Shown: positions 37,524 to 43,747 of the stretch, piece after piece
How the letters are laid out: each line of letters starts with the position of its first letter
Numbering within the stretch: the first letter of the stretch is position 1
Assembly: GCF_001808955.1 (NCBI RefSeq)
Contig: NZ_KV795253.1
Coordinates: 110,698-174,697, forward strand
Reading direction: 5' to 3'
Length of the DNA: 64,000 nucleotides
Source: Rothia sp. HMSC078H08
GTDB taxonomy: Bacteria > Actinomycetota > Actinomycetes > Actinomycetales > Micrococcaceae
The notes under the pieces: model-generated
Told to the model about the DNA's origin: nothing
Database searches by the model: none
What the model saw: only the letters and a program-made list of their open reading frames with translations
Made by a program: the position numbers and the translations under genes

Positions 37524-37597
37524 GAAAGAAATCGCGGATTTTTTCACTATTTCCTGAAAATTGGGAGGATAATGAAAAAAACCGCGATTTTTTACAC
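37524..37597. promoter_or_regulatory. Paired CGCG-centred motifs upstream of fic
   Basis: Two near-identical ~24-base, A/T-flanked motifs (AAATCGCGGATTTTTTCAC at 37529 and AAACCGCGATTTTTTACAC at 37579), 50 bp apart, each nearly palindromic about CGCG. They lie in the promoter region of a Fic protein that has its own winged-helix domain, so they are candidate autoregulatory operators. Confidence 0.55.
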
Positions 37598-37614
37598 CAT
37601 CAAGGAGGGTACAC

Positions 37615-38895
37615 GTGAACACCACCGGCACAAGGTACCGCACCCTCAAAAGCATCTTCCACGAACGCGGCAAAGCCGCCGCACAAACCGAACTGCAGGC
37701 ACGCCGCAACGGCCACTCCACCTACCTCCTCAACGAATTCACGGTAGGGGAGCACCCCCTGTTCTACCTGGCAGACCGCACCGCGCTCGCATCCTTCGAA
37801 CGCATCATGCGCCGTGAACGGCACATCGAACAGCTGAGCTCCCAACTGCCCAGCATCGCCATGCAAAGCTACCTACTCGACCTGGCAGTACGCAGCATCG
37901 TGGCGTCCGACCGTATCGAAGGTGTGCACACCACACGCCAGCTCATCTCTGAGGCACTCACCTCCGGCGACAGCGAGGACCCCCGCGCCAAACGCGCCGT
38001 CGAATTCGTGAACCTCCTCAAAGACCTGGGGGCAGGCCGCCCACCCTCCACGGTTGAGCAGGTGCGTAGCCTCTACGACACGCTACTCGAAGGGCACCTC
38101 GCCGAAGAAGACCGCCCAGACGGGGCTCTATTCCGCACCAAACCCGTGGTTATCCACGACAACACCCGAGAAATTCACCGCGCCCCCGACAGCGAAGTAA
38201 CCATCACCGCCAACGTTCAGGCGGCGCTTGACCATGCCCTCGACCCGAACGTGCCGGCGCTATTCTCCGCGATCGCCGCGCATTTCATGGTGGAATACAC
38301 GCACCCTTTCTACGACGGCAACGGCCGCCTGGGCAGGTACCTGCTGGTGTCCCACCTGGGGCAGACACTCACCCGGCTGACGACCCTCACCCTGCCGAGC
38401 ACGCTCAACATTCAGAAGAGCCGCTACTACAAGGCGTTTAGCGCGGCGGAAGAACCCCTCAACTACGGTGAGGTGACCGGTTTTCTGCATGTTTTTCTGG
38501 GGCTGATCGAGCAAGCGCAGGAGCACCTGGTAGACGAGTTGGAATCACGTGACCGTGCGTGGCGTGCCCTTGGCAAGCGTATCGCTGAGCTGGAGGGCAG
38601 CCGCACCTGGACGGGTGGCACCCCCGGGCTGACTTCGAAGAAGCTTGATGATGTTCTGCGGCTGCTGTACCTGCTGGGGCAGGTGCAGATTTTCCGTGCG
38701 CCAGTTGCGCCTACCTCGAGCGAGTTGCAGGAGGCGCTGGGTGTTACGGCGCCGACTCTGCGCGATAGGCTCAAGCTGCTACAGGGGCTCGGCTTTGTTG
38801 AGGGCGTGAAGGCTGGCCGTACGATGCGCTGGTCCCTCACCGAGGCAGGAACCGCCCTGCTGGGCTTGCCCGCCGTTGATGACGACGAAGAATAG
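37615..38895 (+). CDS. Class II Fic-family AMP transferase with C-terminal winged helix
   Basis: 426 residues from a GTG with AAGGAGG. Fic enzymes transfer AMP (or another nucleotide part) to protein hydroxyls. Domains: N-terminal Fic_N-like region; inhibitory helix with the S-xxx-E-G motif (VASDRIEGVHTT, ~residue 100); Fic core with the complete motif HPFYDGNGRLGRYL (~residue 225); C-terminal winged HTH (SSELQEALGVTAPTLRDRLK, ~360-420). Because the inhibitory motif is in the same chain and N-terminal to the core, it is class II and self-inhibited. The HTH suggests it also binds DNA, perhaps its own promoter (37524-37597). A strong terminator follows. Confidence 0.92.
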   Translation: MNTTGTRYRTLKSIFHERGKAAAQTELQARRNGHSTYLLNEFTVGEHPLFYLADRTALASFERIMRRERHIEQLSSQLPSIAMQSYLLDLAVRSIVASDRIEGVHTTRQLISEALTSGDSEDPRAKRAVEFVNLLKDLGAGRPPSTVEQVRSLYDTLLEGHLAEEDRPDGALFRTKPVVIHDNTREIHRAPDSEVTITANVQAALDHALDPNVPALFSAIAAHFMVEYTHPFYDGNGRLGRYLLVSHLGQTLTRLTTLTLPSTLNIQKSRYYKAFSAAEEPLNYGEVTGFLHVFLGLIEQAQEHLVDELESRDRAWRALGKRIAELEGSRTWTGGTPGLTSKKLDDVLRLLYLLGQVQIFRAPVAPTSSELQEALGVTAPTLRDRLKLLQGLGFVEGVKAGRTMRWSLTEAGTALLGLPAVDDDEE

Positions 38896-38912
38896 CCCAC
38901 GAGCATAAGAGA

Positions 38913-38950
38913 CAGGGGAGGGGACGCACCAGAGTACGTCCCCTCCCCTG
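38913..38950 (+). terminator. Terminator of the class II fic gene
   Basis: Perfect 14-bp stem CAGGGGAGGGGACG / CGTCCCCTCCCCTG. Confidence 0.8.
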
Positions 38951-38968
38951 AGCTGTAATTAAACAGAA

Positions 38969-38991
38969 AAGGCACCCCTTGGGGGTGCCTT
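38969..38991 (-). terminator. Minus-strand hairpin, probable terminator
   Basis: AAGGCACCCC/GGGGTGCCTT stem; on the minus strand it is followed by TTTTCTGTTTAATT. It ends the region that carries the partial third copy of the RNA-like element. Confidence 0.7.
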
Positions 38992-39180
38992 ATGCGCAAG
39001 GTCCGTAGCTTCGACCAGAATCCACCGGTACACCCCGCTACGGCTCACCCATTATACCTCCTCGCCTCGCGGCGACTACCTCAGGGATCTTGCTTTACCT
39101 TACACCCTCAACTATACGGAGGTTATACCTACCCCCGCAACCGTTTCAGTCATGCGCGGTCGGGGTCAGGTTCGGCGCAC

Positions 39181-39446
39181 AAAAAAGGCGAACCCGGTGA
39201 GGGTCCGCCCTTAAAGCGTTATGAGGCGCTACCCTACGGGGACCACGCCTCATACCCATGACAAGGTCCACAGCTTCGGCCATTCAGGCTCCCCCCTGCA
39301 GCCTCATCCTTTCCCCTCCCTACACAGAAAATCTGATAGGAACTCACCACTTACATGATGAGCAGCACGGTAACTTGCGCAGAGCGTACGAGATGAGTTT
39401 TAACTTGTGTCTCAAGGTTACCAAGTGCGGGAATCTTCGGCAACGC
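39181..39446 (-). ncRNA. Putative structured RNA, copy A
   Basis: ~265-base element repeated at 40496-40761. Strand is inferred from a terminator at its end that works on the minus strand (GGCGGACCC-TCACC-GGGTTCGCC-TTTTTT). Predicted stems, 5' to 3' on the minus strand: AACUCAUC/GGUGAGUU; CCUAUCAGA/UCUGUGUAGG (39319-39340); GGCU/AGCC; AUGAGGCG/CGCCUCAU with an inner CCC/GGG; terminator. Two of these vary in a compensating way between the copies. No Rfam family recognised. Copy A lies in the 3' region of the fic gene read from 40159. Confidence 0.6.
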
Positions 39447-39511
39447 GGTTGGTCACACCAGGAATCCCACTAGAGGCAATACCCGCCGACCTTCAAAACA
39501 AGACCCGGCGG

Positions 39512-40159
39512 CTACTCAGCAATCGCCTGCGTCAGCACCTCTGCAAGGCGTGCACTCCTGCCGGTGTCCTGACCCTCAAAACGCGCCTCCACGAACTCAT
39601 CACGCAAAGCCGCGGCCACCTCAAAAGCGGCAGGCACCAGACGGTACCCGGCATGCTCAGCAAGCTGACTGAAAAACACGAACTGGGTGCGGGTATTACC
39701 CTCACGGAACGCATGCACCACATTCAGCTCATTCCACAGCTCAGCGAACTCACGCACAAACTCCTCACGTGAAAGACCCGCCAGGTAGTTCTTAGCCGCC
39801 AACCCGCGGTAGAGCCGGTTCGCCTGCTCCAGCATCGGCTCACCCGCAGGGAAATACCGGTGCCCCTCCTTGCTCATACGCGGATCCCAAAAACTGGGGG
39901 CGGTACGCTCCTGACCAGCCCACTCATACACGTCCTGGAAGAGGAAACCGTGAATCGCCTTCATATGCGCAAAATCGAAATTGCCGCGGATAGGCTGCTC
40001 GGCGAGCATGCGCATCCGCTCAAAAACCAGTGCCTCTTCAAGCACCCGAAACTTCACCGGGTCAGTCTCACCGTACGGCTTGCCGGGCGCCGTGAAAAGG
40101 TTCCGAAGAACGCGCGTTCCGGGAATGTAGTAGCCCTCCCAGGTGTACTGCTTCACCAC
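39512..40159 (-). CDS. Class I (VbhT/FicT-type) Fic toxin with altered motif
   Basis: 215 residues. Fic core with FLFQDVYEWAGQERT and the active-site loop HAFREGNTRTQF. The catalytic His, Phe, Asp/Glu position (E), Gly-Asn and first Arg are kept, but the twelfth position, normally Arg, is Phe, and the GNG glycine is Thr. The second Arg normally holds the ATP gamma-phosphate and is the partner of the antitoxin glutamate. GTG start overlaps the antitoxin stop (TAGTG), so the two are coupled. The type suggests AMP transfer to a target protein, but nucleotide binding may differ from the standard. Confidence 0.9.
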   Translation of the reverse strand: MVKQYTWEGYYIPGTRVLRNLFTAPGKPYGETDPVKFRVLEEALVFERMRMLAEQPIRGNFDFAHMKAIHGFLFQDVYEWAGQERTAPSFWDPRMSKEGHRYFPAGEPMLEQANRLYRGLAAKNYLAGLSREEFVREFAELWNELNVVHAFREGNTRTQFVFFSQLAEHAGYRLVPAAFEVAAALRDEFVEARFEGQDTGRSARLAEVLTQAIAE

Positions 40160-40368
40160 TAGTTACCTCCCAAAATGTGGCGGATGCACGCCGCCTTGTA
40201 CTCCTCGAAGGAGATGCCGCCGTGCGCTCGCTGGTTCAGAAGCTCAAGGATGCGCGGGTCAGTGATGACGTGCCCGGCGAGGTTCATGCCCGCCTCCGCG
40301 AACTTCAGGGATTCCTCGGGGGTGATGGGGTTGGTCGAATCGTCGGTGTGGGTGGCTGGTGTTGGCAT
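40159..40368 (-). CDS. VbhA/FicA-like antitoxin lacking the inhibitory glutamate
   Basis: 69 residues from the ATG at 40368 with GGGAGG; longer in-frame starts lack this. Aligned by its helical pattern with VbhA antitoxins, the segment corresponding to SxxxE(G/N) reads GMNLAG, so Ser and Glu are replaced by Gly and Ala; a Glu four residues earlier (AEAG) is a possible substitute. The C-terminal GGISFEEYKAACI matches the VbhA helix (GELETSDVIKDL type). Encoded directly upstream of and overlapping fic, and preceded by RNA-like element copy B. Confidence 0.8.
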   Translation of the reverse strand: MPTPATHTDDSTNPITPEESLKFAEAGMNLAGHVITDPRILELLNQRAHGGISFEEYKAACIRHILGGN

Positions 40369-40880
40369 GGCTTCCTCCCTTGAAGATTTACCCTGTAGGT
40401 TCGGTGAGGGGAACGCGATACAGAAATATAGGAATCTGTATATGCGGTTTTCTGGCTTCCGGCGTTGGAAGCGCATTGAATAGAAAAGAGTGGACAGAAA
40501 AGGCGAACCCGGTGAGGGACCGCCCTTAAAGCGTTATGAGGCGCTACCCTACTGGGAACACGCCTCATACCCATGACAAGGTCCACGAGTTCGGCCACAT
40601 AGGCTTCCCCTCGTAGCCCCATCCTTTCCACCCCCTACTCGGAATAAAACCCGGTAGGAACTCGCCGTACATGGCAAGCAACGCTACACAGCTGTAGAGC
40701 GTACGGGATGAGTTTTAACTTGTACCTCAAGGTTACCAAGCACGGGAAACTCCGGCAACGCATACGGTCATTTTGGCGGTGCCCTCCCCCGAATGACCGT
40801 GGGCAGTGCCTGTTTTCGGTACCTGGGTTAGGCTGGAATATACGAGGTGCCTCCCTAGAGTAAACGAAAGGACCCACCTA
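40369..40880. other. Divergent region holding RNA-like element copy B
   Basis: About 510 bases between the antitoxin (minus) and the excisionase-like gene (plus). It contains element copy B and, beyond it, a likely minus-strand promoter (TTTACT/TATATT, about 40832-40868). Confidence 0.5.
40496..40761 (-). ncRNA. Putative structured RNA, copy B
   Basis: Second copy of the element at 39181-39446, similar over its whole length. Helix CCUACCGG/CCGAGUAGG (40634-40658) replaces CCUAUCAGA/UCUGUGUAGG of copy A with two compensating changes and the same single-base bulge. A possible promoter sits at ~40832-40868 on the minus strand, giving a transcript of ~340 bases ending at the terminator near 40497-40520. 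It lies 130 bases ahead of the antitoxin start, so it could be a leader or an independent RNA. Confidence 0.6.
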
Positions 40881-41123
40881 ATGGATCGCATGCTGATTGT
40901 AGGCGTCAATGAAATGGCGCGTTTCCTGGGTATGACCCCCGCGAGTCTGCTCCGCCGAGGCGAGCTGCCCGAGCCTGATTTCATGTCGCATAGCGAGAAG
41001 CGAATCTGGCTGCCGGCAACCGCGGAGGCGTGGAATGCGGAGTACACGAGCCGCCCCGAATATGGGGAGTGGGGGCGCCGTCGACGCGAGAAGAAACAGG
41101 CAGCGGAAGAGCTCGCTGACTAG
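40881..41123 (+). CDS. Excisionase/AlpA-like small HTH protein
   Basis: 80 residues from the ATG at 40881 with AAAGGA. A winged HTH of the MerR/excisionase type fills residues 5-50 (VGVNEMARFLGMTPASLLRRGELPEPDF), followed by KRIWLPATAEAW and a Lys/Arg/Glu-rich C-terminal helix. In phage and integrative elements such proteins direct excision; here no integrase is seen, so it may regulate the toxin genes beside it. Independent promoter, divergent from element copy B. Confidence 0.75.
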   Translation: MDRMLIVGVNEMARFLGMTPASLLRRGELPEPDFMSHSEKRIWLPATAEAWNAEYTSRPEYGEWGRRRREKKQAAEELAD

Positions 41124-41131
41124 GCAAAACC

Positions 41132-41153
41132 CCGCCCACGAAGTAGTGGGCGG
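41132..41153 (+). terminator. Hairpin after the HTH gene
   Basis: CCGCCCAC/GTGGGCGG, 8-bp stem with AAAACC before and CTCTC after; weak as a terminator because no U-run follows. Confidence 0.5.
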
Positions 41154-41200
41154 CTCTCACAAACAGCTATCCACCAACCACACCTGCGAGGAAAACACTC

Positions 41201-41509
41201 ATGGGAGAGTATTTTGATATAGACCTCCGGTATCCGGACCTGTTTGAAGGACTCACCGAAAAGCAGCGCCAGAGGGTTATCGACGTTCTCGTCTCTTCTT
41301 GGCTTTCAGGCTACGAGCATAGTCGTGAAGAAGTCGCCCGCTTCATCGATCTTGTAGTAGGGCGTATCAGCGGGGAAGATTACCGAAAGCAGATTTTGGA
41401 ACATGCTCTCGCCCTCAATAAGCAGAGGTCGCAAGAAGCAAAATCTTCCAACAAACCCAACGAAATTGAGCAGTACCAGCCTGTCGACTACCTTCCGGAA
41501 AAGGGATAA
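41201..41509 (+). CDS. VbhA/FicA-like protein with Ser in place of the inhibitory Glu
   Basis: 102 residues, ATG with GAGG upstream. Clearly homologous to the antitoxin at 42358 over residues 1-70: FDIDLRYPDLFEGLTEKQRQ, VSSWLSG and GRISGEDYRKQIL align with FDLHLRSPELFEPLTEEQRR, ASSWLEG and GRITAEEYDRQAL. The inhibitory SxxxEG is SSWLSG here, i.e. Glu to Ser. The ~30-residue C-terminal tail (KQRSQEAKSSNKPNEIEQ) is extra. There is no fic gene next to it; two bases later starts a 62-residue gene and then a zeta toxin. It may have been recruited as part of the zeta module or be a decaying antitoxin. Confidence 0.8.
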   Translation: MGEYFDIDLRYPDLFEGLTEKQRQRVIDVLVSSWLSGYEHSREEVARFIDLVVGRISGEDYRKQILEHALALNKQRSQEAKSSNKPNEIEQYQPVDYLPEKG

Positions 41510-41511
41510 TC

Positions 41512-41700
41512 ATGGAAGACAACACCCCCGATTTTGAGGCGCTCCACAAGTACCTCGTAGACAACAGCTCAGAGGTCTTCACCCCGCTTATCGAGGCCGA
41601 AGAAGACGACGAAAAACGCCGCTTCTACCTTGCCCTGCAGACCTACTCTCTGCAGCAGAAGCAGCGCATCGTTCTCGCTGACGAGAACTTCGTTGTCTAA
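41512..41700 (+). CDS. Small acidic protein in the zeta-toxin operon
   Basis: 62 residues, ATG with AAGGG two bases after the preceding gene. Strongly acidic (EAEEDDEKR), helical, no cysteines. By position it is a candidate antitoxin for the zeta kinase downstream, but it has no recognisable similarity to epsilon or PezA antitoxins. No domain recognised. Confidence 0.7.
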   Translation: MEDNTPDFEALHKYLVDNSSEVFTPLIEAEEDDEKRRFYLALQTYSLQQKQRIVLADENFVV

Positions 41701-41729
41701 GCCGTTTAGGCAGTCTAAAGGAGCCGCAC

Positions 41730-42290
41730 ATGAAGCCCCAATACATCATCATCGGCGGGGTCAACGGAGCCGGTAAGAGCACCCTCTACCGCACCAACCC
41801 GCAGATTTTCGGCGCCACCCGCCGCCTCAATGCCGACGAGAAACTCCGCGCTGCAGGAGGCGACTGGCGCAACCCCGCCGACGCTGCCCGCGCCATGCGA
41901 GACACCGTGCAAGACCTGCGCCAAGCGCTCGCGGCCGGTGAGTCCATCCACCAGGAAACCACTCTTGCGGGTAACGCCAAATCCTTCCAGAACCTCATCG
42001 ACCGCGCCCACGCCCAAGGGTACGAGGTGACCCTACTGTACGTGACGCTCAACAGCGCCGACACCGCCGTGGACCGGGTCGCCGCCCGAGTCGCCAAGGG
42101 CGGCCACGGTGTTGACGAGGCAGATATCCGCCGCCGCTACGACAGCTCCCACGCGAACCTGCAGGCGCTCGCCTCCTCCGTGGACATCCTGCGGGTCTTC
42201 GACAACACCCGCTGGTACGAACCGGTGTACTGGCGTGCCGGTTCAAAGGTGTTGCTCGACGAGCCGAGATACGGTCTGCACATCAGCTAA
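41730..42290 (+). CDS. Zeta-toxin-family kinase
   Basis: 186 residues, single P-loop domain. Walker A GGVNGAGKSTLYR, the Asp/Lys loop NADEKLRAAGG, IHQETTLAG, and GGHGVDEADIRRRYDSSHANL with the conserved arginines are those of zeta/PezT-like kinases, which phosphorylate UDP-N-acetylglucosamine and block wall synthesis; some relatives have other small-molecule substrates. AAAGGAG ribosome binding site. Third gene of a likely four- or five-gene operon; no epsilon gene is seen, so the antitoxin must be one of the two upstream proteins or a different mechanism. Confidence 0.88.
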   Translation: MKPQYIIIGGVNGAGKSTLYRTNPQIFGATRRLNADEKLRAAGGDWRNPADAARAMRDTVQDLRQALAAGESIHQETTLAGNAKSFQNLIDRAHAQGYEVTLLYVTLNSADTAVDRVAARVAKGGHGVDEADIRRRYDSSHANLQALASSVDILRVFDNTRWYEPVYWRAGSKVLLDEPRYGLHIS

Positions 42291-42357
42291 CCGTCACCTC
42301 CCACCCTCACGACCCGACCGTGAGACCGACCTGCGAAGGTCAAGAAAGGAACATACA

Positions 42358-42624
42358 GTGTCAGATCATTTTGACCTGCACCTGCGCTCCCCCGAACTAT
42401 TCGAGCCGCTCACCGAAGAGCAGCGCCGCAACATCATGCAGCCCCTCGCCTCATCCTGGCTTGAGGGCGACAACCCCACCCGCGAAGACGTCACGCTACT
42501 CATCGACTACGAGCTTGGGCGAATCACCGCGGAAGAATACGACCGGCAAGCACTAGCGAAGGCGCTCGCCTACCAGGTGCTGACAAGCCAAAACGTGGAC
42601 CAGCATGCAGAGGAGGGCGAATAA
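42358..42624 (+). CDS. VbhA/FicA antitoxin with intact SxxxEG motif
   Basis: 88 residues from a GTG at 42358 with AAAGGA at good spacing. Core motif ASSWLEGDNPTRED contains the complete inhibitory S-xxx-E-G; GRITAEEYDRQALAKAL forms the second helix. Immediately upstream of and probably coupled to the fic gene at 42628 (three bases apart). In VbhA-type antitoxins the Glu bonds with the second Arg of the Fic motif and blocks ATP binding; both are present here. Confidence 0.88.
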   Translation: MSDHFDLHLRSPELFEPLTEEQRRNIMQPLASSWLEGDNPTREDVTLLIDYELGRITAEEYDRQALAKALAYQVLTSQNVDQHAEEGE

Positions 42625-42627
42625 ACC

Positions 42628-43263
42628 GTGAGTCATCAGCAGAACTGGGCGGCGTACTTCTACCCCGAGCCCTACCAGCACGTCATGCGGAACAAGCCGG
42701 GCATCAAGGACCCCGCGGCGCTTTCGCTCTACGAGCACCGCATCATCACCCGACGAGGCTACGAGCTCACCAAGAACCCCGAGCTCATCGCTCACACCTT
42801 CGACGCGGAGCACCTCAAGGCCATTCACCGCTACCTCTTCCAGGACGTGTACGACTGGGCGGGGGAGTACCGCACCGTGGACATGTCCAAGGGTGTAAGT
42901 GCTTTCGCGAGCGTTCAGGACGGGCCTTTGAGTATTGACCGGTACCTCGACTACGTTTTCGCCACTAGCCGCGCGACTGACTGGGCGAGCCTGAACCAGC
43001 AGGAATTTGTGGAGGTTGCCGCCGCGATTTTCGCGCACCTGAACCAGTCGCACCCTTTCCGTGAGGGTAATGGTCGTGCGACCCGCATTTTCATGGATCA
43101 TGTGGCGGCGCGTAGTAATTTCCGGTTTGATTATGCGCGTGCTGGCCGCCGCGGCTGGAACCAGAGTTCGATGTTTAGCGGCCCGGATCGCGGGTATTTT
43201 GAGGTGCATCCGGAGGAGCTACATCAGCTGTTCAGCATTATTACTGTGCCGCGTGATGCCTAG
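42628..43263 (+). CDS. Class I Fic toxin with canonical motif
   Basis: 211 residues from a GTG (AGGAGGG upstream). Fic core: YLFQDVYDWAGEYRT (alpha-helix before the loop) and the full active-site motif HPFREGNGRATRIFM (HPFxEGNGRxxR). Catalyses nucleotidyl (AMP) transfer to a target, with targets such as topoisomerases known for related toxins. Paired with the intact VbhA-like antitoxin. Similar in size and plan to the altered Fic at 39512, but the two are not close copies. Confidence 0.93.
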   Translation: MSHQQNWAAYFYPEPYQHVMRNKPGIKDPAALSLYEHRIITRRGYELTKNPELIAHTFDAEHLKAIHRYLFQDVYDWAGEYRTVDMSKGVSAFASVQDGPLSIDRYLDYVFATSRATDWASLNQQEFVEVAAAIFAHLNQSHPFREGNGRATRIFMDHVAARSNFRFDYARAGRRGWNQSSMFSGPDRGYFEVHPEELHQLFSIITVPRDA

Positions 43264-43320
43264 TCAGGCAACTAATACACCTCGGGCAGATACCCGATGA
43301 GGGCATTAAAGCGCGGATGT

Positions 43321-43351
43321 CCGCCACCTTATTGGTAAGGCGGCGGGTTTT
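43321..43351 (+). terminator. Terminator of the Fic-zeta operon
   Basis: CCGCC-a-CCTT-loop-AAGG-c-GGCGG stem followed by GTTTT. Confidence 0.75.
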
Positions 43352-43376
43352 CCCTGTATGCGCGGGGATGAGCCCG
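43347..43376 (+). repeat. Single type I-E CRISPR-repeat-like unit
   Basis: The 30 bases end in CGCGGGGATGAGCCCG, the hallmark of actinobacterial type I-E repeats (CCCCGC...GCGGGGATGAGCC), and start GTTTTCCCTG. The left half of the dyad is imperfect. No second unit at spacer distance and no cas gene in the window, so this is a solitary or degenerate repeat, not an array. Confidence 0.5.
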
Positions 43377-43558
43377 ACAGACACGCTTATATGTTGGATT
43401 TTGGTCACATTATTGTATATTTGTCCCGTACCCAATTTCGGTGCATGCCCGAGAAGGCAGCATCTCAGCCGACGTTGGCTGTTCATTATAGACGGTTGAG
43501 CTCGACCCAAGCATGCCTGAAGTGCACTGACTTCTCGGGTCCATCCTTATGCAATTAG

Positions 43559-43747
43559 GGGCCCCTCGTCGCGCAGGCGCAACTCGATGCGAAGTCGAAG
43601 GCTGAGGTAGAGCTTTTGCTCATGCAGGCTCGGACTGCTCTCGATCCGAGCATAGATGTCCAGGTAGCTCTCAACGACCTCCAAGCCCGTTTTCCGAACG
43701 ACGAACTTATTAACGAGGCCGTACACCTGAACTCGAATACCGAATGA
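43559..43747 (+). pseudogene. 3' fragment of a gene truncated at its 5' end
   Basis: Open frame of 62 codons with no start at its left edge; it opens right after a TAG at a sequence junction and ends in a stop that overlaps the ATG of the ABC gene (ATGA). The translation (e.g. VELLLMQARTALDPSIDVQV) is acidic and helical. The overlap and codon style tie it to the next gene, so it looks like the remaining tail of the first gene of a foreign operon. An internal ATG at 43622 could give a 41-residue protein. Family unknown. Confidence 0.6.

Larger units (their letters stand above)
38896..39511. other. Intergenic region with RNA-like element copy A
   Basis: Between the class II fic and the second fic gene. 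In order: a terminator (38913-38950), a second hairpin (38969-38991), an unassigned ~180 bp stretch containing a 39001-39017 sequence similar to part of the element, then element copy A (39181-39446). No ORF here is supported as a protein. Confidence 0.6.
43264..43557. other. Intergenic region with a terminator and an orphan CRISPR-like repeat
   Basis: Contains a terminator (43321-43350) and a single type I-E-like repeat unit (43347-43376). From about 43490 on the sequence changes character and at 43556 meets the truncated end of foreign DNA. No gene supported. Confidence 0.5.

Noticed and set aside
37572..37817. 81-codon frame with a good ribosome binding site (GGGAGG) just ahead of the class II fic
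   Set aside because: Most of it overlaps fic in another frame and becomes Arg/Pro/His-rich; at best a short leader peptide. Not listed as a gene.
38992..39261. 89-codon plus-strand frame in the fic-fic spacer
   Set aside because: Crosses two hairpins and the element; no ribosome binding site and no homology evident.
39181..39446. Known riboswitch, T-box or tracrRNA as identity of the duplicated element
   Set aside because: No T-box (GGGUGGNACCGCG), cobalamin, TPP or SAM core is visible, and no Cas9 gene or matching repeat is present.
40305..40631. 108-codon minus-strand frame through RNA-like element copy B
   Set aside because: The corresponding frame in copy A is broken by a stop, a terminator hairpin lies inside it, and differences between copies preserve base pairs. 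An RNA explains it better, although a short shared peptide frame in part of the element cannot be fully excluded.
43347..43557. CRISPR array
   Set aside because: Only one repeat-like unit is present; no regular spacing and no cas genes.
43358..43558. 66-codon frame starting MRGDEPD
   Set aside because: Typical artefact of a type I-E CRISPR-like repeat read as protein; no coding character.
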